7,447 nucleotides of DNA from Planctomycetota bacterium (GTDB lineage Bacteria; Planctomycetota; MHYJ01; JACQXL01; JAVHLO01): positions 8,337-15,783 of the forward strand of contig JAVHLO010000026.1 of assembly GCA_031082105.1 (NCBI GenBank), read 5' to 3'. The notes under the pieces are model-generated. The model was not told where the DNA came from. It saw nothing but the letters and a program-made list of their open reading frames with translations, and ran no database searches. The stretch's first letter is position 1; each line of letters begins with the position of its first letter. Position numbers and translations under genes: made by a program. Positions 1 to 5,887 of this stretch are shown in pieces.

Positions 1-2190
1 TTCGAGCAGGATCGCCGCGCGCGCGAAGTAGGGTGCTGCGAACGTCGGGTTGGCCGCGACGGCTCCGGCAAAGGCGTCCAGTGCATCGGCCTGCCTTCCC
101 AGCAGGTGGAGGGAACGCCCCTTCAGGAAGAGCGCCTCGGCGAAAGATGGGTCGTGCGTCAGTGCGGCATCAAGCTCCACGAGCGCCTGCTGCACGTCCG
201 CGGTTCCTCTCTTGAACTCGCCCCGCTTCGCCATCTCGTCGAGCCGTTCGATGATGAGTTTCGCGCGCTCGTAGGCCGGCGTCGCAGCATGGCGTCGTTC
301 CGCGCCGGCGGTCTCGCCGGATTTCTCGATCTGCTTTTTGCATTCGTTGCTGTGCCGCAGCGCCTCCTGGTTCTGCGGGTCGAGAACGATGACCTTCTGG
401 AACTTGTCCAGCGCATTGCGCCAATCCTGCTTTTCGAGCAGCGCGATCCCATCGCGCAGGTTGAAGTCGATATCCGCGCGCCGTCTCCATGAGCTGTAGA
501 AGAAGTAAGCGGCGGCGGCCGAGGCGAGGACGAGCACTGCCGCGAGGGCGACGGCGAGTGCGGCGTGCCGGCGGATCGAACGCCACGCGCGCGGGATGGC
601 GCCCAGCGGTCGCGCGGCGATCGCCTCCCCGTCGAGGTAGCGCTGGATGTCCTCGCCGAACTCGCGGGCCGTCCTGTAGCGGCGTTCCGGCTCCTTGTCG
701 ATGGCCTTCGCGCAGATGGTCTCGAGGTCGCGATGTACCCTCGGGGCGATACTGTGAGGCGCCGGCGCGTCCGTGTGGATTATCTCCCACATCAATGCGA
801 TAAACGAATCCGCCTGGTAGGGGCGCTTGCCGGTCAGGAGCTCGAACATGATGACGCCGAGCGAATAGATGTCCGACGCCGGGCCGAGCCTGGCCTGGTC
901 ACCGGCGGCGAGCTCCGGCGAGAGGTAGAACGGCGTGCCGATGACCTGGCCATCGACGGTGAGGCCGGACTTTTCGATGTGCTTGAAATCCTTGGCGAGC
1001 CCGAAATCCGTGAGGAACGGCGTGCCGGACGCGTCGATGAGAATGTTGGCCGGCTTGATGTCCCTGTGAACGATCCCTTGCGAGTGCGCGTGCTCGAGCG
1101 CGAACGCGATATCGCGGAGTATCTCGAGACCCTTTCTCAACGCGATTCGTTGCGGCTTCAGTCGTCTGGCGGAATCGGATGCGGCCGGCGCGGACGTGTC
1201 GGGCCGACGCATATCTGCCGCCCCACGCGTGGTCGCAGTCTTTTCGCCGGGCACATGTGGAAGCGCGAGTCCGGAGTCCGTCTGCATCTGGTCCTGAAGC
1301 GACGGCCCCTCGATGAAATCCATGGTGAAGTAGTGCTTGTCGCCCATGGCGCCGACGTCGTGGATCTGGACGATGTTCGGGTGGCGCAGCTTCGCCGCGG
1401 CACGCGCCTCCCTGAGGAACCGCTCGACCTGCTGCGGCTGGCTCTCTCCGCCCTTCAGCATTTTGAGCGCGACGAGTCGTCTGAGTTCCTTGTCCCAGGC
1501 CTTGTGGACGATGCCCATGCCGCCCTCTCCGAGCTCCTCGAGCAGGTCGTACCTGCCGAAGTCGCCGGCCTCTTTCTTCTGTTGCAGCGCGGGCGCCGCT
1601 TCGGCGGACCCGGGGGCCGCGGTGCCGGCGGCGGAGATCGTCTGGTTCAGATCGGGCGGACGGAGCTCTGTCGAGCATTTTGGACATCGAACGACCGTTC
1701 CCTCCTTGTGGCCGGGGACGTTATAGTTCTTCTTGCAGACGGGGCAGGTCATGATGACCTTGCGCTGCAGGAGGAGTACCTCCCGCACCTGCGCGGCAGT
1801 CATACAGCCCTTCTTAACGAGCACCTCGCCGAGACGCAGATGGATGTCGCGTTCCGCCATCTGCTCCTGTACGCGGAGGCATTCGTTGACCTTGTCTGCG
1901 GGGACGAGCTTGCGCTGGATGAGCAGTTGCCCGAAGACCCCGTCCTCCCGGCGTGACGCGGAGAACTCCTGCGCCTTGCGGAACTTCTCCTGCTGCAGCT
2001 TGACGAGTTCCTGGAGGGTGGGCCGGTCGATGACGCCTCGGATCAGCATTATCTCGCTGAGAGGCCTGTACGCGCCGGTCTCTCGCTGCTCGCGCTCCTG
2101 CGCAGCCACGCAGTCGTCGAGCTGGTTGCGTGTCAGGTAGCCCTTCTCGAGCGCTATCTTGCCCAGGAGCAGGTCGATGTTCTTTGACAT
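1..2190 (-). CDS. Membrane Ser/Thr protein kinase with MshEN-like repeats, zinc ribbon and TPRs (3' end beyond window)
   Basis: I translated this frame by hand: 730 codons stay open from the ATG at 2190 to the left edge, so the C terminus is missing. Residues 8-31, 43-66, 85-108 and 119-142 are four 24-residue repeats resembling the MshEN/GspE N-terminal motif, each ending in Gln. A zinc ribbon follows (C149, C152, C169, C172). The Hanks-type kinase domain spans about 213-520: glycine loop GEGGMG (221-226), Lys243, helix-C Glu261, HRD Asp377, Asn382, DFG Asp395 and SPE 424-426. All catalytic residues are present, so it should phosphorylate Ser/Thr on unknown targets. An unusual A/S/T/R/P-rich insertion (about 305-345) sits between the hinge and helix E. 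One membrane segment (about 543-565) leads to TPR-like repeats (about 578-605 and 692-730), placing the kinase in the cytoplasm. The start is fixed by an in-frame TGA ten codons upstream. No good Shine-Dalgarno is visible. Architecture is certain; signal and targets are unknown. Confidence 0.93.
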   Translation of the reverse strand, partial: MSKNIDLLLGKIALEKGYLTRNQLDDCVAAQEREQRETGAYRPLSEIMLIRGVIDRPTLQELVKLQQEKFRKAQEFSASRREDGVFGQLLIQRKLVPADKVNECLRVQEQMAERDIHLRLGEVLVKKGCMTAAQVREVLLLQRKVIMTCPVCKKNYNVPGHKEGTVVRCPKCSTELRPPDLNQTISAAGTAAPGSAEAAPALQQKKEAGDFGRYDLLEELGEGGMGIVHKAWDKELRRLVALKMLKGGESQPQQVERFLREARAAAKLRHPNIVQIHDVGAMGDKHYFTMDFIEGPSLQDQMQTDSGLALPHVPGEKTATTRGAADMRRPDTSAPAASDSARRLKPQRIALRKGLEILRDIAFALEHAHSQGIVHRDIKPANILIDASGTPFLTDFGLAKDFKHIEKSGLTVDGQVIGTPFYLSPELAAGDQARLGPASDIYSLGVIMFELLTGKRPYQADSFIALMWEIIHTDAPAPHSIAPRVHRDLETICAKAIDKEPERRYRTAREFGEDIQRYLDGEAIAARPLGAIPRAWRSIRRHAALAVALAAVLVLASAAAAYFFYSSWRRRADIDFNLRDGIALLEKQDWRNALDKFQKVIVLDPQNQEALRHSNECKKQIEKSGETAGAERRHAATPAYERAKLIIERLDEMAKRGEFKRGTADVQQALVELDAALTHDPSFAEALFLKGRSLHLLGRQADALDAFAGAVAANPTFAAPYFARAAILLE

Positions 2191-2224
2191 GAATGCCCAA
2201 CGTACCGGAACAACTCCATCTCAC

Positions 2225-2240
2225 CACGGAGACACGGAGC
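2225..2240. repeat. 8-bp tandem repeat, CACGGAGA/CACGGAGC
   Basis: Two adjacent 8-mers (2225-2232 and 2233-2240) differ only in the last base. They lie between the kinase start and the hairpin element. From memory, motifs of this kind (ACCACGGAGACACGGAG and variants) recur between genes in many uncultivated bacterial genomes; I cannot check that here. No function is assigned. Confidence 0.5.
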
Positions 2241-2250
2241 ATAACTGAAA

Positions 2251-2337
2251 CAGACCTGGCCTGGCCGTCTGGACCTGTGCCAGAGTCTCCCTGTCCGAGG
2301 GTAGAGGAGATGCCGAACCGAGTTCGGCATGACAGAG
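2251..2337 (-). repeat. REP-like palindromic element, intergenic copy
   Basis: This element lies in the 213-base gap between rpiB and the kinase gene and holds three inverted repeats: CAGAC/GTCTG (2251-2255 with 2267-2271), CCCT/AGGG (2289-2292 with 2298-2301) and a perfect 9-bp stem ATGCCGAAC/GTTCGGCAT (2310-2318 with 2322-2330, loop CGA). Bases 2268-2314 match 5042-5088 inside the M48 peptidase gene at 35 of 47 ungapped positions by hand count, and both copies have three hairpins in the same order. No T-run follows either side of the 9-bp stem, so a simple intrinsic terminator is unlikely. It could still stabilise the rpiB mRNA 3' end as REP elements do; that is inference. Confidence 0.7.
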
Positions 2338-2403
2338 TGGAGAGTTCTCCATCATAGCTCCACAGAGAGGTCAAGGCGTCTTCCAGGCATCGTGCATTGG
2401 GAG

Positions 2404-2838
2404 TCAGGCAGGGTTTGTCAACTTTGCCACGCGCCGTTCGTGTCGTCCTCCTTCGAATGCCGTGTCGAGCCAGATCGTCACCAGCGTCTCCATCTTCTCG
2501 GGCGGGATGATGCGGCTGCCGATGCAGAGGACGTTGGTGTTGTTGTGAGCGCGGCTCATTCGGGCGGAGAAGTCGTCGTTTCCGACCGCGGCCCGGATTC
2601 CCCGCACTTTATTCGCGGCGATGCACATTCCGATCCCGCTTCCGCAGACGAGGACGGCGCGCTCACACGCGCCGCCTGCCACGAGTCCCGCGGCCTTGTA
2701 GGCGAAGTCCGGGTAGTCGACCGACTCCGTCGAGTGCGTGCCGACGTCCTCGACGGAATGCCCGAGTCGGGCCAGGAGTCCCTTGCACCTCTCCTTGTAT
2801 TCGAAGCCTGCGTGGTCGGCGGCGACGGCGATCTTCAT
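2404..2838 (-). CDS. rpiB: Ribose-5-phosphate isomerase B
   Basis: This 144-residue protein has the usual length and sequence of the RpiB/LacAB family. It interconverts ribose 5-phosphate and ribulose 5-phosphate in the cytoplasmic non-oxidative pentose phosphate pathway. The N terminus carries the ADHAGFEYK motif (Asp8, His9). The catalytic Cys65 of E. coli-type enzymes is in VCGSGIGM (64-71). AANKVRGIRAA (74-84), the ring-opening His98 in RAHNNTNVLC, and Arg132/His133 are also recognisable. Some family members act on other sugar phosphates such as allose or galactose 6-phosphate, which sequence alone does not exclude. The ATG overlaps the stop of the upstream YrdC-YwlE gene as ATGA, and a good Shine-Dalgarno sits just before it, so translation is probably coupled. 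The frame stays open far upstream to 3834, but only the part after 2838 resembles a protein family. Confidence 0.96.
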   Translation of the reverse strand: MKIAVAADHAGFEYKERCKGLLARLGHSVEDVGTHSTESVDYPDFAYKAAGLVAGGACERAVLVCGSGIGMCIAANKVRGIRAAVGNDDFSARMSRAHNNTNVLCIGSRIIPPEKMETLVTIWLDTAFEGGRHERRVAKLTNPA

Positions 2839-3905
2839 GGCATCACCTTCTTCAAGAGCTGGTTGACATTCTTTGAGAGGATGCCCGCGGTGCGCCTGTA
2901 GGCATCCAGCGAGCCGCCGAACGGGTCCTCGACGGCCTTGCCCTCGCGGTCGAGCAGTTCCACCCGGTTTGCCGCGTCCGGACAGAGGGCGATCGTGGAG
3001 TTGCGCTGCGATTCGTTCATGACGAAGACATGGTCGGCGGCGCGCATCAATCGGGCGGTGGTCGGTTGGGACACGTGTTGGATCGGTTCGCAGCCGAGCT
3101 CGCGCAGCACGGCCTTTGCGTGGTCCGACATGGGGTCGCCGACGACGGCGGACGTGCCCGCGGACTTCACATCGTACCCGTTCTTCACGAGCATGGCGAC
3201 CGGAACGCCGAGATGTTCGGCGAGCGCCTTTTTCATGAGGCTGGCGGCCATGGGGCTGCGGCATGTGTTGCCCAGGCAGACGAAGAGGATGAGCCTTGCC
3301 GTTCCTTCGGCCAGGGCTTCCGCGCCGAGCGCGCCGAGCCGGACGACTGAGAAGCCGCTCTTCGAGCATCTGACGACCGTCGACGGCTTTCCGCCCTGGG
3401 TCAGGCCCGCGTCGACTATGGCGTCCAATCCCGACCCGAAGAGGCGCGCGACCTCTTCCGCCGAACCCGCCGGGGTGCCCTTCGGCAGGGCGGCGCTCGG
3501 CGCGGCGACCGGCACGCCGGACCTCTGGATCAGCTCCAGCGTGGCCTTGTTCGCGGGGTGCCGGAGAGAGACGCTTCCGCCCCCTTTGCGCGGCAGGATG
3601 AGTGTGAGAGGGCCGGGCCAGAACCTGCCCATCAACCTGTGAGCCACAGGCGGCACGACCTGGGCGAACCTGTGCACGTCGGCGCTGTCGGCGACAAGCA
3701 GCGTCAGCGGCTCCTCGACCGACCGGCCGCAGAGTGCACAGAGCCTGGACATGGCGGCGGGGTTGTCCGCGTTCGCGGCGAGAGCGTAGACGGTATCTGT
3801 GGGAATCGCAACGAGCTTTCCCTCCGCCAACCACGCTGCCGGCCGATCCAGCAGCGACGGGTCGAACTTCTCGAGGCTGACTTTTACTATCGCGGGATCG
3901 GGCAT
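2835..3905 (-). CDS. YrdC/Sua5-like domain fused to YwlE-type low-molecular-weight phosphatase
   Basis: This 356-residue protein joins two families. Residues about 10-198 are a YrdC/Sua5 (TsaC) domain, the family that makes threonylcarbamoyl-AMP for tRNA t6A. IPTDTVYAL (34-42), FWPGPLTLILP (95-105), APSA (135-138) and STVV (175-178) are recognisable. Key residues deviate: KxR is CGR (59-61), the VRV arginine is Ser113, and SxN is SAA (137-139). Residues about 203-356 are a phosphatase with P-loop CLGNTCRS (Cys210 nucleophile, Arg216) and general acid Asp327 in DPFGGS. Thr214 occupies the position that gives Bacillus YwlE its phosphoarginine specificity, so a protein-arginine phosphatase is likely. 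The order with rpiB downstream matches Bacillus ywlC-ywlE-ywlF. I chose the ATG at 3905 because the domain starts soon after it and it leaves a leader of about 60 bases. An in-frame GTG at 3956 would add 17 residues but lies only about nine bases from the expected transcription start. Phosphatase activity is likely; YrdC activity is doubtful. Confidence 0.9.
   Translation of the reverse strand: MPDPAIVKVSLEKFDPSLLDRPAAWLAEGKLVAIPTDTVYALAANADNPAAMSRLCALCGRSVEEPLTLLVADSADVHRFAQVVPPVAHRLMGRFWPGPLTLILPRKGGGSVSLRHPANKATLELIQRSGVPVAAPSAALPKGTPAGSAEEVARLFGSGLDAIVDAGLTQGGKPSTVVRCSKSGFSVVRLGALGAEALAEGTARLILFVCLGNTCRSPMAASLMKKALAEHLGVPVAMLVKNGYDVKSAGTSAVVGDPMSDHAKAVLRELGCEPIQHVSQPTTARLMRAADHVFVMNESQRNSTIALCPDAANRVELLDREGKAVEDPFGGSLDAYRRTAGILSKNVNQLLKKVMP
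2842..2850 (-). promoter_or_regulatory. Ribosome binding site of rpiB
   Basis: On the minus strand GAAGGTGAT ends three bases before the rpiB ATG. It partly matches the complement of the 16S rRNA tail (AAGGAGGTGAT). It lies inside the last codons of the upstream gene, which supports 2838 as the start and translational coupling through the ATGA overlap. It is the clearest Shine-Dalgarno in the window. Confidence 0.65.
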
Positions 3906-3971
3906 GTTGGGGAGAAGAAAAAGCCGTCCGTCGCCGACGGTCCCTGAGACTGACACTCGCGCGACCGGGGG

Positions 3972-4000
3972 ATTATATCAGGACACCGCCCGACAATCAA
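3972..4000 (-). promoter_or_regulatory. Sigma70-type promoter of the YrdC-YwlE/rpiB operon
   Basis: On the minus strand TTGATT (4000-3995) and TATAAT (3977-3972) are separated by exactly 17 bases. The -10 box is a perfect consensus and the -35 box matches four of six positions of TTGACA. Transcription should start near 3965. The promoter lies in the 66-117 base gap between the M48 stop and the next start codon, in the right orientation. This makes the YrdC-YwlE/rpiB pair its own transcription unit even if the upstream genes also read through. Confidence 0.72.
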
Positions 4001-4022
4001 GCATTGCCGCCTGCCGATGCCG

Positions 4023-5870
4023 CTACCGTCGCGGCCCGGTCGCTTTGAGCGATTCCTCGAGCGAGGTCAACCAGATCCTGTGCAGTGGATGCGCTGGGGC
4101 GTCGTTGACGGCGAGCCGCCAGACCTGCCATGCCTCGGACGTGCGGCCGAGTTCGCGCAGCGTATCGGCCAGCAGTATCTTGTACGGCGCCCAGTGCGGC
4201 ACGGAACTCGTCGCCCCGGCGAAGAAGGGGAGCGCGCCTTCAAAATCGCGCGACTCGTATCGTTTGAAACCCGCCACGACGTTCTCGAAGGCGGTTATCG
4301 ATCGATTCAGTTGTTGTCGCCTGCCCGGCGCCTCGCGGTAGTCCTGGAACGCAAGCCAGGCCAACCCGAGCAGCGCAAGGACGCCCGCGAACGCGAGGCG
4401 GACGAGCCGTCTTCTCAAAGACCTGATGAACCGCTCCTTCTCGCCCGGCACGTTGAACGCCGCCCATGCGAAGGCCATCCGCTCGGATACGCTCCGGTAG
4501 AGCCACGATGGCGCGCGCGTGTCTATCCTTGCCATGGAGGTGATCTTCTCCATCGCGGACATGAAAGGAATCGGCGATCCGACCGCCTCCGCGCCCTCGA
4601 GGTCCGCCTGGCATTCGAAATACTTCGACAACCCGCCGAGGATATGCTTCCAGAAAACGAACACCGCCGCGAACGAAAAGAAGAATTGTGTAGGCGGCGA
4701 CGCATCCACAGTTGCGAGCAATTGGAAGCACAGGTGGGTCAGCACCATGAATATCGTGGCGGCGGCGAAGTACATCAGCAGATGCCGGTGCTTCGCGTGG
4801 CCAAGTTCGTGGCCGACCACGCTTTCCAGCTCGTCCGGCGAGAGCGTCTGGAGCAGAACATCGGAGATCAGCACATAACGGATCGCGCCGATCAATCCGA
4901 CCATGCCGGCGTTCGGTACGCGCGCGGCGCCGGTGTGCCAGACCCGAAACCGCATCGACGGCATGTTCATCCTTGCGGAAAGAGATTTCAGCCGGTCATG
5001 TATCTCCTCTGGATGCGGACGGACAGAAGGCGCTCTGTCATTCTCAACCTGTCCCGGAGTTCCCCCGTCTGGGGCCGGAGGAGATGCCCCGACCGCTGTC
5101 GGGGCAGGACGGGAGAGAGGATCTTTCGGCTGCATCGCGTCCGCAGAAACGCCGTCGGGGACAGTGCCGGGCATGTCGGGAGGGACGGATTCTCGATCCG
5201 GGATCGCTTGCCCGGTCTCCTCGAAGAGCGGCCCGGTCGAGAAGGCGAACCGCAACAGCAGAGGGGCCACCGTATAGGCCGCAAGGAGCAAAGCGGCGCT
5301 CACGAGGAGGTACAGCGACTCATAGCAGTAGAGGAGTTCTTGAACCACGGTGACGGACTCGAGCAGGTCGAGGACGCAGAGGATCAGGAGGATCGGCAGC
5401 AGGGCGAACCCCAGCAGTATCCTTCCCTGGAACGCGAGCTGTCCCCAGAGTCGGGCGCCCGGCGGCGCGTTCTTCCTGTCCATGATGAACGTGGCGGCCA
5501 TGGATGCGGCGAGCGCGGGTACGACCGGCAGGAGGATCAGCGCCTTCTCCGCGAAGATGACGCCTCCGAGGCCGAGCGTTTCCTGGACGAGAATGGGCCA
5601 GTTCAGCGCGTAGATGAGGAAGAAGTACCAGACCAGCGTGAGCACCCTGGATACGGTCGTCGATTGAAAACGGATCACGAAACGTCGCGTGGTGATCTCG
5701 GTTCCGCGTGCGAGCGCGACGGCGAGCGCTCCGGAGAGGGCGGAGAGCGCGACGAATGCGACAAGGCCGAGGCAGACGAGCTCTGCGTCGTAGAACGCGG
5801 GCTCGATGCCGAGCGGCCAGCTCAATCCTACGAGCACGGCGAGTGCAATGAAGATGATATTCTGCAGCAT
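4023..5870 (-). CDS. Multi-pass membrane M48 zinc metallopeptidase with TPR-like C terminus
   Basis: This 615-residue protein belongs to the M48 (HtpX/Ste24-like) peptidases. Zinc ligands are visible: HELGH (His354, Glu355, His358) and Glu419 in the FECQAD motif. About six hydrophobic segments precede the catalytic domain (roughly 3-20, 31-54, 76-93, 103-128, 151-170, 184-207); two follow HELGH (365-388, 396-412) and one lies near 490-508. It should be an inner-membrane protease, possibly for membrane protein quality control, but substrates are unknown. Residues about 526-610 form two TPR-like helical pairs, a likely protein-binding tail. The linker 215-290 is Pro/Ala/Gly/Asp-rich and low in complexity, and about 253-281 are encoded by a palindromic repeat also found at 2251-2337. 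The ATG lies 17 bases after the asparagine synthetase stop, suggesting co-transcription; only a weak GAG precedes it. Extra N-terminal membrane segments and the long linker make it larger than HtpX (about 290 residues). Confidence 0.92.
   Translation of the reverse strand: MLQNIIFIALAVLVGLSWPLGIEPAFYDAELVCLGLVAFVALSALSGALAVALARGTEITTRRFVIRFQSTTVSRVLTLVWYFFLIYALNWPILVQETLGLGGVIFAEKALILLPVVPALAASMAATFIMDRKNAPPGARLWGQLAFQGRILLGFALLPILLILCVLDLLESVTVVQELLYCYESLYLLVSAALLLAAYTVAPLLLRFAFSTGPLFEETGQAIPDRESVPPDMPGTVPDGVSADAMQPKDPLSRPAPTAVGASPPAPDGGTPGQVENDRAPSVRPHPEEIHDRLKSLSARMNMPSMRFRVWHTGAARVPNAGMVGLIGAIRYVLISDVLLQTLSPDELESVVGHELGHAKHRHLLMYFAAATIFMVLTHLCFQLLATVDASPPTQFFFSFAAVFVFWKHILGGLSKYFECQADLEGAEAVGSPIPFMSAMEKITSMARIDTRAPSWLYRSVSERMAFAWAAFNVPGEKERFIRSLRRRLVRLAFAGVLALLGLAWLAFQDYREAPGRRQQLNRSITAFENVVAGFKRYESRDFEGALPFFAGATSSVPHWAPYKILLADTLRELGRTSEAWQVWRLAVNDAPAHPLHRIWLTSLEESLKATGPRR
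5022..5112 (-). repeat. REP-like palindromic element inside the M48 peptidase gene
   Basis: This second copy of the 2251-2337 element is embedded in frame in the peptidase gene. Its inverted repeats are GACAGA/TCTGTC (5022-5027 with 5034-5039), CCCC/GGGG (5063-5066 with 5071-5074) and a perfect 9-bp stem TGCCCCGAC/GTCGGGGCA (5085-5093 with 5098-5106, loop CGCT). The 9-bp stem differs in sequence from the intergenic copy but is equally perfect, so pairing appears conserved while bases changed. It encodes part of the low-complexity linker (residues about 253-281) and leaves the frame intact. Confidence 0.65.
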
Positions 5871-5887
5871 CTGCGCTCGATTCGGAG

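Noticed and set aside
899..1687. Minus-strand open frame of 262 codons within the kinase region
   Set aside because: It is a shifted reading of the kinase gene; the frame with GEGGMG, HRD and DFG is a different one and is continuous from 2190 to 1.
565..1956. Plus-strand open frame of 463 codons
   Set aside because: It runs opposite the kinase gene, whose catalytic motifs are all on the minus strand. The plus-strand product shows no recognisable domain.
2310..2330. Possible intrinsic terminator after rpiB
   Set aside because: The 9-bp stem is perfect, but no T-run follows it on either strand, and its relative at 5085-5106 lies inside a coding region.
2191..2403. Possible small gene in the gap between rpiB and the kinase
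   Set aside because: Short open stretches have no ribosome binding site or family resemblance and cross the palindromic repeat.
2839..3834. Upstream extension of the rpiB frame to a 476-residue protein
   Set aside because: The extra residues are an out-of-frame reading of the YrdC-YwlE gene (Arg/Gly-rich, no motif). The RpiB family start, the Shine-Dalgarno and the ATGA overlap all point to 2838.
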